This document shows positions 54,619 through 63,589 of a DNA stretch of 64,000 nt, one piece after another. Source of the stretch: Variovorax paradoxus NBRC 15149 (GTDB lineage Bacteria > Pseudomonadota > Gammaproteobacteria > Burkholderiales > Burkholderiaceae_C); contig NZ_BCUT01000001.1 in NCBI RefSeq assembly GCF_001591365.1, positions 1,984,001 through 2,048,000 on the forward strand, written 5' to 3'. The notes below the pieces were generated by a model. The model saw only the letters and a list, made by a program, of their open reading frames with translations. It had not been told where the DNA came from and did not search any database. The position numbers and the translations under genes were made by a program. Within the stretch, counting starts at the first letter, position 1. Each line of letters opens with the position of its first letter.

Positions 54619-55736
54619 TCGGTTTCAACCTCATCTGAGGTCATCGGAATCATCACAACCGGAATCGGGAAAGGGACCTGCTCGCGCTGCTGCCACCACT
54701 CCCGTCCCTTCTTCCCAACCAGCACCTGTGCGATCTCGAACAGGCTCTTTTTGAGCGGCCTCGTCACTCGCCACGACAGCGTGAAGCGCTGCGCATCGGG
54801 CTCGATCACCACCGTGTCGAGCGTGGCTGTGTAGTCCTCGCGCGCCCCGTGTCTGGGAAATACATGCACCGGCGCCACCAGATGCGGAATGGTGAAGCGC
54901 GTGATGCCCTCTGGCGTGAGATTGCCGAGCACCACATCGATCGGTGCCTGCTGGAACAGCTCCAGCGGTACCTGCTGGTCCATCGGCGCTGCCTGGAAGT
55001 ACTGCGGATCGAAATCCGGCGGCAGAAACGGAAAGTGCTTGTCCAGCCACTCGTCATCGTAGGTACCGGCGAAGCACGACCGAGTGGACCAGCCGCGCCC
55101 CACGGGGCCGAAGGCCATTGGCCGGTAATTGCCGCCCGGGTCGTGCACCGCATGGCCGATTTCCTCCGTGCGCGGCAATGGGGTCCCGTCGACCCAGTCC
55201 ATGCGGATGTGCTTATGGAAACCAAGACCCACGGGGTTGGGCATGAAAGCAGCATGTTCCGACAGATCTTCATGCCGGAGGTCGGCGCCGCCAAAGGCAA
55301 CGTCGTACGACAGCGGCTGCTGCACGAACACGCCGGGCGGCGAGGCCGTAGCGCCCAGCGGCCCGCATTCCCAGTGGCGCGGACCGACAACCGCCAAGCT
55401 CTTGCTCCAATTGCCCGCGCGCACACCGGCCTCGATCCGCGTGGCGGGTCGCCCCTGCGGTGCGTAGGCGCTGCCCAGCAACAGGATGTCGCAGCGCTGC
55501 TTGTGCGGCGCGAAGTCGACCTCATAGACCGGCGCGGAGAGTCCCGGCTCGCCGGTAAAGGTATCGGCCATCACGAGCGGCACCTGTTCCTCGTGCAACG
55601 CGAAATGACCGGCGGGCGCATCGGGCGGCGGCATGCGAAAGGTACCTTTGATGACCACCACGAGCGATTCCCGCCCACTGGGCTCCAGGCCCATGTTGTA
55701 GCTGGCGACCATGCGAGTGGCGTTGATCAGTTCCAC
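54615..55736 (-). CDS. DUF2169 protein, T6SS effector-loading type
   Basis: 373 residues, GTG start with GGAGAGAA upstream. Marks of DUF2169 are VVVIKGTFRMPPP, LSYDVAFGGADLRHEDL and NPVGLGF. DUF2169 proteins adapt PAAR-type effectors to VgrG. It fits its place between vgrG/DUF6484 and the DUF4150 toxin, so it is the likely adaptor for that toxin. Overlaps the ketosynthase-like gene by four bases. Confidence 0.88.
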   Translation of the reverse strand: MELINATRMVASYNMGLEPSGRESLVVVIKGTFRMPPPDAPAGHFALHEEQVPLVMADTFTGEPGLSAPVYEVDFAPHKQRCDILLLGSAYAPQGRPATRIEAGVRAGNWSKSLAVVGPRHWECGPLGATASPPGVFVQQPLSYDVAFGGADLRHEDLSEHAAFMPNPVGLGFHKHIRMDWVDGTPLPRTEEIGHAVHDPGGNYRPMAFGPVGRGWSTRSCFAGTYDDEWLDKHFPFLPPDFDPQYFQAAPMDQQVPLELFQQAPIDVVLGNLTPEGITRFTIPHLVAPVHVFPRHGAREDYTATLDTVVIEPDAQRFTLSWRVTRPLKKSLFEIAQVLVGKKGREWWQQREQVPFPIPVVMIPMTSDEVETE

Positions 55737-55755
55737 GAGCTTCTCTCCGGGTGCA

Positions 55756-56238
55756 TCAGTTCAGTTGCACCGAACCGCCCTTGATGCGATTGACACCCGT
55801 CGAACGGCTCGACACATAGCTGCCCTGGATCAGCACCTTGCCGGCCTTGGTGAGCGTGATGCTGGCCTTGCCACACCGCAGCACGAGCTGCTCCTTCGCA
55901 CTCACGGCGATCCGGCTGCCGTCAGCCTCCACATCGACCTGCGGTGGCATCGCGGGCAAGGGCGATCCGTCCCCGCTGCGCAGCACGCCCATCACGACGG
56001 GCCGGGCCGGGTCTGCCGCCTCGAACATCAGCACGACCTGCCGGCCGATGTGCACGCCATGCAGATCGACCACGCTGCGCGCGCGCACGGCCGCGGTGCC
56101 GGGCTGGCCCGGGAACACGACAAGGGGCGTGCATCCCTCGTCAGTGATGGCGACGAGTTCGCCCGTCGCCACGGCATTCCACGTCATGGTGGCCGTGGCC
56201 ACCTGCAATTGCGCTTCGATCAGATCCCTGCCGCTCAT
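55756..56238 (-). CDS. DUF6484-type VgrG-associated protein
   Basis: 160 residues, beta-rich, with GRQVVLMFEAADPARPVVMG, a pattern of VgrG-like gp5 OB/beta-prism proteins, and the C-terminal SAKEQLVLRCGKASITLTKA. Likely a small extension or cap of the spike. ACGGAGAAC precedes the ATG, 26 bases after vgrG. Confidence 0.8.
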   Translation of the reverse strand: MSGRDLIEAQLQVATATMTWNAVATGELVAITDEGCTPLVVFPGQPGTAAVRARSVVDLHGVHIGRQVVLMFEAADPARPVVMGVLRSGDGSPLPAMPPQVDVEADGSRIAVSAKEQLVLRCGKASITLTKAGKVLIQGSYVSSRSTGVNRIKGGSVQLN

Positions 56239-56264
56239 GGTCGGTTCTCCGTCATGTGATGGAT

Positions 56265-58643
56265 TCAGTTCTGCAAGATCTTCGAGCCCTTGATCACCAC
56301 GTCGCTGCTGGCCTTGACGTTGATCTTTCCGGAGCCTTCGATCGTGATGTCCTTGCCCTTGATCACAATGGTCCCGTCCTTCTTCATCGTGATGCTGGCG
56401 CTGCCTGTCTTGATGGAGATGGAGTCGCCCGCATCGATCACGAGGTTCTTCCCAACGGTGAGCGCGTCGTCCTTGCCCACGCTGGATGTGCGCCCTTCGC
56501 CCACGCTGCGCGACTCGTTCTTGCCCACGGTGGTGGAAAGGTCCGCCCCCACATCCACCGACCGGTTCGCCCCGATGCTGCTCGACTGGTTCGCGCCCAC
56601 ATTGATCGTCTGGCTCGCCCCCACCGTCACCGCCTGCATCGCCCCCACCGTGATCTCCTGCGCCGCGCCCACGGTGATGGTCTCGTTGATCCCCACCGAA
56701 TGCGTGCGCTGCAGTGCCACCGTGGCCGTCTCGCTCGCGCCCACCGTGATCGAGCGGTTCTGGCCGATGGAGATGGTCTCGTTCAGGTCCACCGTCTCCG
56801 TGCGGTTCTGGTGGATCGTGATGGTCTCGTTCTTGTCCACCGTTTCGGTGCGCTGGCCGTGCACGGTGATGGTCTCGTTGTTGTCGACCGTCTCGGTGCG
56901 ATCGTGCTTGACGTGCGTGGTCTCGTCGTGGTCGATGGTCTTGGTGCGGTCGTGGCCCACCCAATGGGTCTCGTCGTTCTCGACCTCGATGTCCTGGTTT
57001 TTTTCGGCGTGCAGGTACACCTGCTCCGACCCCTTCTTGTCCTCGAAGCGGAACTCGTTGCAGTTGGACGCGCTGCCCTTGGGCGTTGAGCGCGTGCGAA
57101 AGCCGCTCTGCGTGTGCGAGCCGAAGGGGATCGGCTGGTCGTCGTTGTAGACGCGGCCCACGATGATCGGCCGGTCGGGATCGCCATTCAGGAAGTCGAC
57201 GATCACCTCCTGCCCGATGCGCGGAATGAAGTACCCGCCCCAGCCCTTGCCCGCCCAGGGCTGCGACACGCGCACCCAGCAGGTGGACTTCTCGTCGCTC
57301 TTGTCGTAGCGGTCCCAGTGGAAGTGCACTTTCACGCGGCCGAAGTCGTCGGCGTGGATCTCTTCGCCGGCCGGCCCCACCACGATGGCCGATTGCGGCC
57401 CGGGCATGACGACGCGCGGCGTGAGGCGTGGCGGGCGGAACGGCACGTCGACGGGAATCGCGGTGATCAGGAAGGCACTGGTGCCCTGCAGGTCGGTGCG
57501 CAGCGCGGGCGCGTCGGCGATCAGCGCCTCGAGTGCGGGCCGCGCCTGGGCATTGACGGCATCGTCGTCGAGCGCCTCGCGCAGCGCCTGCTCGATGGGC
57601 ATCCTCGGCGTGGCATGGGGAATGCTCTCGTAGCCCGGGTGGCTCGCCGCGAAGATGCAGGCGGCGATCACGTAGTCGCCATCGCGCGTGCCGTCGGGGT
57701 CGCCCTCGAAGGTGAAGCTGCGCCCCGCCGCCACGTCGGGCCAGGTGGTGAGCGCCCAGTGGCGCTGGCGGCGCGCGACGATCTCCTCGCCGCGCAGCTT
57801 GCCCTTGTCGTCCGCATCCGCACCCGTGAAGTAGCCGCCGGCAAACTCGAAGGCCTCGAATTCGGCCAGCTCGTGCTTGTCGGGCTGGCCGCCCGCGGCC
57901 TCGAGCTTCTTCTTGATGGCCTTGAAGTCGCTGTCGCGCGAGGCGTAGGTGCCGGTGTCGAACTGGCGTGCGCTCACCCAGCGCGAGATCTCGTTGTGGC
58001 GCGCCTCGGTGGTGTCGGTGGCCATGTGGCGCAGCGTGCCCTCCACGGGCAGCTTGTCGTGCGCGATGTCGCTGGCGTCCGACAGGTGCATGGTGCCGGG
58101 CGCATCGTGCGCGTCGAACCAGTAGTAGATGCCTTCGTCTTCCAGCAGCCGCGACAGGAACTGGTAGTCGCTTTCCTGGTGCTGCACGCAGTAGCGGCGC
58201 GGGTTGTGGGTGCCGATGACGTTGCTGGTCCTGGTCTTCTTGAAGCGCCTGATCGGGCTGTCTTCAAGGACCGCGTCGAGCACTTCGAGCACCTTCTTTT
58301 CCTGCAGGATGCGCGAGTTGATGCGCTTGGTGAGAAGCCAGAACCACGAGCGCAGGCCGATGCGGTATTCGAAGTGCCGTCCCACGTGGCCGGTGCGCTC
58401 GAAGCGCACGGCGTGGCCCTGGCAATGGCGCTCGTGCATGCCGCCGTCCTTGTCCTGGAACTGGATGACCACGTCGAAGGCGCGGCCGAGGATGTCCTTG
58501 GCATCGAGCGCATGGTTCTTGGACAGCACGGTGAGCTCGTAGCTCGACGAGCGCGCGAGCGCCTCATGGCCCACGATGCGCCAGAACATCAGTTCGCCGT
58601 TGGCGGGCGAATCGCTTTCGATGCGGAACTCGTGATCGGCCAT
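56265..58643 (-). CDS. vgrG: VgrG, T6SS spike protein
   Basis: 792 residues. gp27-like part at about 1-400 (FEYRIGLRSWFWLLTKRINS, SDYQFLSRLLEDEGIYYWFD), gp5 OB fold (HADDFGRVKVHFHWDRYD, then TCWVRVSQPWAGKGWGGYFI), and from about 550 a long needle of repeats with TVGxNET, TVGASQT and IGANRS steps. It ends in a strand-rich tip (KDGTIVIKGKDITIEG) without a toxin domain. Effectors are therefore carried through the DUF4150 and adaptor genes around it. Confidence 0.95.
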   Translation of the reverse strand: MADHEFRIESDSPANGELMFWRIVGHEALARSSSYELTVLSKNHALDAKDILGRAFDVVIQFQDKDGGMHERHCQGHAVRFERTGHVGRHFEYRIGLRSWFWLLTKRINSRILQEKKVLEVLDAVLEDSPIRRFKKTRTSNVIGTHNPRRYCVQHQESDYQFLSRLLEDEGIYYWFDAHDAPGTMHLSDASDIAHDKLPVEGTLRHMATDTTEARHNEISRWVSARQFDTGTYASRDSDFKAIKKKLEAAGGQPDKHELAEFEAFEFAGGYFTGADADDKGKLRGEEIVARRQRHWALTTWPDVAAGRSFTFEGDPDGTRDGDYVIAACIFAASHPGYESIPHATPRMPIEQALREALDDDAVNAQARPALEALIADAPALRTDLQGTSAFLITAIPVDVPFRPPRLTPRVVMPGPQSAIVVGPAGEEIHADDFGRVKVHFHWDRYDKSDEKSTCWVRVSQPWAGKGWGGYFIPRIGQEVIVDFLNGDPDRPIIVGRVYNDDQPIPFGSHTQSGFRTRSTPKGSASNCNEFRFEDKKGSEQVYLHAEKNQDIEVENDETHWVGHDRTKTIDHDETTHVKHDRTETVDNNETITVHGQRTETVDKNETITIHQNRTETVDLNETISIGQNRSITVGASETATVALQRTHSVGINETITVGAAQEITVGAMQAVTVGASQTINVGANQSSSIGANRSVDVGADLSTTVGKNESRSVGEGRTSSVGKDDALTVGKNLVIDAGDSISIKTGSASITMKKDGTIVIKGKDITIEGSGKINVKASSDVVIKGSKILQN

Positions 58644-58730
58644 GTGCTTCGGCTCGAGGCCCCTCTCCCATTTCTTCCGGTCCTTGACTCTTTCCCGGCA
58701 GGCCTTGCAGCCTGCCGGATTGGCGGCGCC

Positions 58731-59126
58731 TCAGGGCGCAAGCAACAGCACCATCGTCTGGCTCGGCACGATCCGCACGCCCGGGCAGTTGGTGCTGTTC
58801 TGCAGCGACATGCTGGTCAGCCGGGTCGCGGGCATGCCGAGGTACAGCACGGTGAAGGCGCCCGTCAAATGCCGGCTCGGTCCCATCACGGTGCCCGACG
58901 CCACCCCCATGTTGACGCCCGCGTTGTCGCCGTTGGTCATCGGGATGGTGGTGGCCAGGTTGTGCACCGGCATGCCCATGATGAGGATGTTCGGGCAGTT
59001 CGGCACCGCCATCGGCCCCATGGCCACATTGGGATAGGGAATGGGCACCGGGCCAGCCGGCGTGGGCGTCAGGCACACATCGGGAAATCCCATGTCGGTG
59101 CCCATCATCTGGCAATTGGCGAACAT
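58731..59126 (-). CDS. DUF4150 PAAR-like spike-tip protein (stand-alone)
   Basis: 131 residues: MGFPDVCLTPTPAGPVPIPY, PNILIMGMPVHNLATTIPMT and GMPATRLTSMS, all DUF4150 marks. It has no C-terminal toxin, unlike the protein at 52.4-53.6 kb, so it is either a plain tip or a carrier for a separate effector. It lies 87 bases before vgrG. Confidence 0.9.
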   Translation of the reverse strand: MFANCQMMGTDMGFPDVCLTPTPAGPVPIPYPNVAMGPMAVPNCPNILIMGMPVHNLATTIPMTNGDNAGVNMGVASGTVMGPSRHLTGAFTVLYLGMPATRLTSMSLQNSTNCPGVRIVPSQTMVLLLAP

Positions 59127-59138
59127 GAAGCGCCTCCT

Positions 59139-59825
59139 CTATCCGAAATGGATCTGCCCGCCGCGCGCCTTGACCAGCTTGCTGCCGTTCACCAGTGCGT
59201 GCTCCGCGCTGATGTGCACGAGCTGCTGCGCTTCCATCTCCAGATGCGCCGCATGCACGCGGTCCAGGCCTTCGGTGGTGCGCGCATGGTGCTTGCTGAA
59301 ATGCGTGACCCGGTCGAACACCGTGGAAAGCGCCGATCCGATCAGCCGCATTGCCCCGGCCACGATGCGGACCTGGCCTCCGGCGAATTCGAGATCGTCG
59401 CTGGCGATGTCGGTGCGCGCGCTGTCCAGCGCGAAGCGCCGCGAACTCAGCGCGATCGCCGGCGCATGCAGCTCGAGCGCGCCGTCGGTGACCTCGAACC
59501 GCGTCGGGCCGTGGCTGCGCAGCACCCGCGGCGCGCCGGCTTCGCGCTCCAACACCGCAAGGATCCAGATCTCGTCAGGTGCCACCCGGAAGCACGCCAC
59601 CGTGTCGCCGGGCTGCGGCACGAGCAGGCAGCTGGCAGCGAGGCGCGCGCGGGCGCCGAAGTCGCCTGCGACCACGCGCAGTTCATCGGCCGCACCGGCC
59701 ACCACCACGCCCACGCAGGATTCGGCGGCGATCGGCGAAGGCCGCCGCGGCGGCGCCTGCTTGTGGGTGCGCGGCTGCGCCTTCGGGCGGCTGGCGTCGA
59801 GAGGGGCGGCGGTAGCGTGAGTCAT
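59139..59825 (-). CDS. DUF3540 protein, VgrG-associated
   Basis: 228 residues. A basic Pro-rich N-terminus is followed by the DUF3540 core (DTVACFRVAPDEIWILAVLE, MRLIGSALSTVFDRVTHFSK). DUF3540 proteins occur beside DUF4150 and pentapeptide genes in vgrG operons; function unknown, likely structural. It ends 12 bases before the DUF4150 gene and begins 67 bases after the pentapeptide gene. Confidence 0.85.
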   Translation of the reverse strand: MTHATAAPLDASRPKAQPRTHKQAPPRRPSPIAAESCVGVVVAGAADELRVVAGDFGARARLAASCLLVPQPGDTVACFRVAPDEIWILAVLEREAGAPRVLRSHGPTRFEVTDGALELHAPAIALSSRRFALDSARTDIASDDLEFAGGQVRIVAGAMRLIGSALSTVFDRVTHFSKHHARTTEGLDRVHAAHLEMEAQQLVHISAEHALVNGSKLVKARGGQIHFG

Positions 59826-59892
59826 CGGAAGGCACTCCTCGGAAGTGTGGAGAACAGGAAGAAAGCGGCATGGCGGGCCGGCGGATTTCGCG

Positions 59893-60960
59893 TCATGGCG
59901 CAGGCCCCCTCCAGAGTTCCGCGCGCGCCAATGCCGCGTCGGTTTCCAGCGCCCGGGGGCGGTCGGTCCACAGCGCGTCCTCGGTGTCGGCGCGATGCAG
60001 CACGGTGCGCAACAGGGTGGCGCCGCGGCCGTCGACCTTTTGCAGGTCGGCCCGGCTGAAATCGGCATAGCTCAGATCGCAGTCGCGCAGCGAGGCGGCA
60101 GCCAGCTTCGCATCCGCAAAGTGGCACTGGTGCAGGTCGGCGCCATCGAAGCGCGCGCCGGGCAGCATGCTGCGCGTGAACAGCGCCTGCCGCAGCCCCG
60201 CACCCGCGAAGTTGACGGCTTCCCCCCGGGCATCGCAGAACACGGCCATCGGCCCTTGCGCGCCGGAGAAGTCGACACGATCGAGGCGCGCGCCCTGGAA
60301 ATTGCATTGCCGCATCGGCGCGTTGCGAAAGCTCGCGCCGCCGAGGTTGCAGTTCGCGAACTGGCAACCGTCGAGGGACAGGCCGGCGAAGGATTTCCCC
60401 TGCAGGTCGACCTCGTGGAACACGACCCGCTGCATCCGGGCGCGCGCCCAGGTCATTTGCGCCAAGCCGCATGCGAGCATCGAGGTGTGGACCCAGCGGC
60501 TGTCGTCCGCGTTGACGTCCACCAGGTTCGACCGCGTGAAGGTCGAAGACTCCAGGTCGGCTCCGATCAGCGCGGCATGGGCGAAGTCGCAGTTCGAGAC
60601 GGTTGCCATCGACAGCACAGCCTGGGTCAGTTGCGCATGCGGCAGCGCGCAGTCGGTCAGCACCGCGCCGTGCAGGTCGGCACTGCGCAGCGCAGCATGG
60701 TCGAGGGTGCACCGGTTGAGCACGGCGCGGCGCAGGCTGGCGCCGTCCATCAGCGCGCCCTTGAAGCTGCACTGGTCGAACAGCGTCTCGCGCAGGTCGG
60801 CGCCGCGCAGGTCGGCCTCGTCGAAGCGGCAGCGCGAGAACACGCCGCCGGCCAGGTACGCGCGCGCATAGGCGCCGGCGCCAAAGTCCTTGTCTTCCAT
60901 CGGCTCGCCCAGCGTCGCGGCGAGTGCCAGCAGTTTCGGGGTCAGCAGTGCGCTGGGCAT
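59893..60960 (-). CDS. Pentapeptide-repeat protein
   Basis: 355 residues, mostly A(D/N)Lxx repeats (FDEADLRGADLRETLFDQCS, AALRSADLHGAVLTDCAL, GADLHQCHFADAKLAAASL) forming a right-handed quadrilateral beta-helix. Such proteins in vgrG operons are common and of unknown role; they may bind effector or DNA-like surfaces. The ATG at 60960 sits next to the stop of the upstream fusion gene. Confidence 0.88.
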   Translation of the reverse strand: MPSALLTPKLLALAATLGEPMEDKDFGAGAYARAYLAGGVFSRCRFDEADLRGADLRETLFDQCSFKGALMDGASLRRAVLNRCTLDHAALRSADLHGAVLTDCALPHAQLTQAVLSMATVSNCDFAHAALIGADLESSTFTRSNLVDVNADDSRWVHTSMLACGLAQMTWARARMQRVVFHEVDLQGKSFAGLSLDGCQFANCNLGGASFRNAPMRQCNFQGARLDRVDFSGAQGPMAVFCDARGEAVNFAGAGLRQALFTRSMLPGARFDGADLHQCHFADAKLAAASLRDCDLSYADFSRADLQKVDGRGATLLRTVLHRADTEDALWTDRPRALETDAALARAELWRGPAP

Positions 60961-60961
60961 C

Positions 60962-63574
60962 TCAACGCCCTCCCGCATGCTGTTCCGGCGTCAGCCGTGG
61001 GTGGATGCGCGCACGTTCGAGCAACGCCCCGTCGAACTTCGCGTCGCCATCGAGCCGCACGCGGGACAGGTCGGCGCCGAAGAGGTTGGCCTCGCGCAGA
61101 TCCGCGCCGCGCAGGTCGGCGGACTGCAGGATGGCATCGTGGAAGTTGGCGCCCGCGAGACGGGCCCGCTGCAGCCCCGCCTTGCGAAACAGCGCCCCTT
61201 TGGCGTTCGCCAGGCGCAGGTCGCTGTCCGAAAGAAGGCCCATGCCGAAGTTCGCCCCCGCGAGGTTCGCCCGCGCCAGCCGCGCGCCGCTCAGGTCGCA
61301 TTCGCCCAGGTTGGCATTGGCCAGCATGGCGCCGGTGAAATCGGCCCCCGCCAGGCGTGTGGTCTTGACCACCACCGCGCCAGCCATCCGGGCGCCGACG
61401 AAGCGGGCGTTCGCGGCATTGCAGCCGACCAGGCTGGCCGCGCCGAGATCCGCGCCGCTGAAGTCTGCGCCCTGCAGGTTGCATTCGATGAAGCTGCAGT
61501 TGGCCAGGACGGCTTCGACGAACCGCGCCCCGCTCATGTCGAGCTTGTAGAACAGCATCCCCGGCGCGACGATCGCCGAGACGTCGGCTCCGGCCCAGAC
61601 GCTGTCGAGCCATTGAGCCTGCGCCAGCCGCGCGCCGCGCAGCTGGGCCAGGCCGAGCCGGGTGCCACCGAGGATGGCGCCCTGCAGGTTCGCGTTGTCG
61701 AACACCGCCTGCGCGCATTCGGCGCCGCCGAGGTTGGCCGCACGGAAGTCGGTGCCGATGGCGATTGCCCCACGCAGGTCGGCGTGGGCCAGCACCGTGG
61801 CCTGCAGCTTCGCGCCCGACAGGTTGGCGTTGCGCAGGTTCGCGCTCTCCAGCCAGGCGCCGGTGAAATCGACGCCGCGCAGATCGAGGTTCGACAGGTC
61901 TGCGCCCGTCAGGTCGATGCCCGGCCACCGCTTCAGATGGCTCCTCAGCAAGAACGCCACCTCGCGGCGGCTCGCCGCCGCGGCCTCGCCCGCAAGGGGA
62001 ACGGCGGCGGCCTGCAGGTGCGCCGTCTGCAGGTAGTCGACGTGCAGCGAGTTCTGCATGCGCCAGAGCGCGGTACCGATGCGCGCACGGTCGAAGGGCT
62101 TGCCGGCAGTACGGTGCGCGCTTTCCAGTTCAGCGAGCTGCTGCTTCGCGCTGAAGAGCGGCGGACCGCGGTGCTGGAGCTTTTCAGCGGCGGGTTTGTG
62201 CTTTTTGACAAAGGCGATCGCGGTTTCGGCGTGCGTTGCCGCGTCGTCCAGCGCCGCCCAACGCTGCGCGTCCATCTGCTCGCGCAGCTTCTTCAGGTAG
62301 GCCGGCATCTCGGCGGCGGTCGGCGGCTTTTCTCGCGGCGCCAGCCGGACGCCGAGCGCATCGGGGTCCCTGCCCTTCGACTGCAGGAAGTCGCGCGCCA
62401 ACTGCACCTCGACTTGCGCGCGGCGGTACTGCGCCGCCTCCTGCAGGCCTTGCGACTTCATGACGGCTTGCAGGGCTTCCAGCGAGGGATCGGCGGTGTC
62501 CAGGCCCTCGGGCTGCAGATCGCCGTCGTTCAGGGCCTCGAGCGCCGCGTCGCGGCCGCGCGTGCGCTTCTCGAGCACCGACAGGTAGTGCGCGCCAGTG
62601 CGCGCCTCGGCCGGATCGATGCGCTCGACCGCACCGAGCAGATCGTGGATGTCGGATGCGTCGTCCTCGGCGGTTTCGGCCAGGCCGTGGAAGACCAGGA
62701 CCATCCGCTGCGCCGCCGGGAAGAACCACACCGTCGTCAGCCGCATCGGAATTTCACGCAGCTTGAAGACCGCGCTGTCCCCCTCGCCCATCCGGTAGTG
62801 CGCGAACGCACGCACGCGAAGACCTGGCAGCCGGCCTTCGATGTGCGGGCGCTCGGGATGCATGTGATCGAGCTCGTAGGTCTCGTCGCCGCGCAAGGGC
62901 GCATCGATCCACTGGTCGCGCGGCGCCATGTTGAAGTGCTGCCAGTTCAGGTCGGGCGCGTAGCCGGGTGCATGCTCCTTCAGCCAGTTGGCGTCGTAGG
63001 TGCCGCGCAGCGCCGCCCGCTGCGGATGCAGCACGTCGAGCGGCGCGAAGGCCGCGGGCGCCACCGCCTGGTCCGGCCTGCGCAGCCGGTCGCCCGGGTA
63101 TTCGAGGGCGGGCAGCCATCGAATGCGGTCGGTGGCCTGGCGGCCGCGCCCCGACGGGTTCTCGGCGAAGTCCGCGCCGCCATAGGCGTTGGGCCAGTCC
63201 AGGGCCAGCGGCTGCATCGGCGCCGGCGCACTCGGCGCGTCACCGTCCCAGTAGCGCTCCCCGAATGCCAGCAGGGTCTTCGAGGTGCCGCCAAGCCGGG
63301 CGCGCACCGCGACGGCCTCGGGGCGCTCGGGCGCCGCGAAGGCCTTGCCGTGCACGAGAAACTCGGGCGTCAGCTTGGCGATGCCCTCGTCGATCAAGGG
63401 CACCCCCATCTCGGCGCCGAGAAAATTCCACATCGACTGCTCGCCCCAGAGACAGCCCTGCGCCGGCTGCGCGAAAGGGACGTGCAGGTAGCCCGACACG
63501 GACAGGCCGAACCGCTTGCGGAACGCCATGGGCCTGAACGAGAGCCCGAGTGTCTGGGGCTTGATGATCTGCAT
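60962..63574 (-). CDS. DUF2169-pentapeptide fusion protein
   Basis: 870 residues. The N-terminal part (1-300) is DUF2169: LDWPNAYGGADFAENPSGRG, then ALEYPGDRLRRPDQ. A helical middle region (about 330-560) links to a pentapeptide beta-helix (about 565-860; LTGADLSNLDLRGVDFTGAW, LRGADLREANLFGADLSRV). The fusion joins the effector adaptor to the repeat domain that is also encoded next door. Starts 15 bases after the SSEPS-repeat gene. Confidence 0.88.
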   Translation of the reverse strand: MQIIKPQTLGLSFRPMAFRKRFGLSVSGYLHVPFAQPAQGCLWGEQSMWNFLGAEMGVPLIDEGIAKLTPEFLVHGKAFAAPERPEAVAVRARLGGTSKTLLAFGERYWDGDAPSAPAPMQPLALDWPNAYGGADFAENPSGRGRQATDRIRWLPALEYPGDRLRRPDQAVAPAAFAPLDVLHPQRAALRGTYDANWLKEHAPGYAPDLNWQHFNMAPRDQWIDAPLRGDETYELDHMHPERPHIEGRLPGLRVRAFAHYRMGEGDSAVFKLREIPMRLTTVWFFPAAQRMVLVFHGLAETAEDDASDIHDLLGAVERIDPAEARTGAHYLSVLEKRTRGRDAALEALNDGDLQPEGLDTADPSLEALQAVMKSQGLQEAAQYRRAQVEVQLARDFLQSKGRDPDALGVRLAPREKPPTAAEMPAYLKKLREQMDAQRWAALDDAATHAETAIAFVKKHKPAAEKLQHRGPPLFSAKQQLAELESAHRTAGKPFDRARIGTALWRMQNSLHVDYLQTAHLQAAAVPLAGEAAAASRREVAFLLRSHLKRWPGIDLTGADLSNLDLRGVDFTGAWLESANLRNANLSGAKLQATVLAHADLRGAIAIGTDFRAANLGGAECAQAVFDNANLQGAILGGTRLGLAQLRGARLAQAQWLDSVWAGADVSAIVAPGMLFYKLDMSGARFVEAVLANCSFIECNLQGADFSGADLGAASLVGCNAANARFVGARMAGAVVVKTTRLAGADFTGAMLANANLGECDLSGARLARANLAGANFGMGLLSDSDLRLANAKGALFRKAGLQRARLAGANFHDAILQSADLRGADLREANLFGADLSRVRLDGDAKFDGALLERARIHPRLTPEQHAGGR

Positions 63575-63589
63575 GGGGGCAAGGTTGTT

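Noticed and set aside
57114..60059. A 981-codon plus-strand frame opposite vgrG and neighbours
   Set aside because: It crosses four real minus-strand genes, is His/Arg/Val/Ala-rich and has no domain; vgrG, DUF4150 and DUF3540 are clear.
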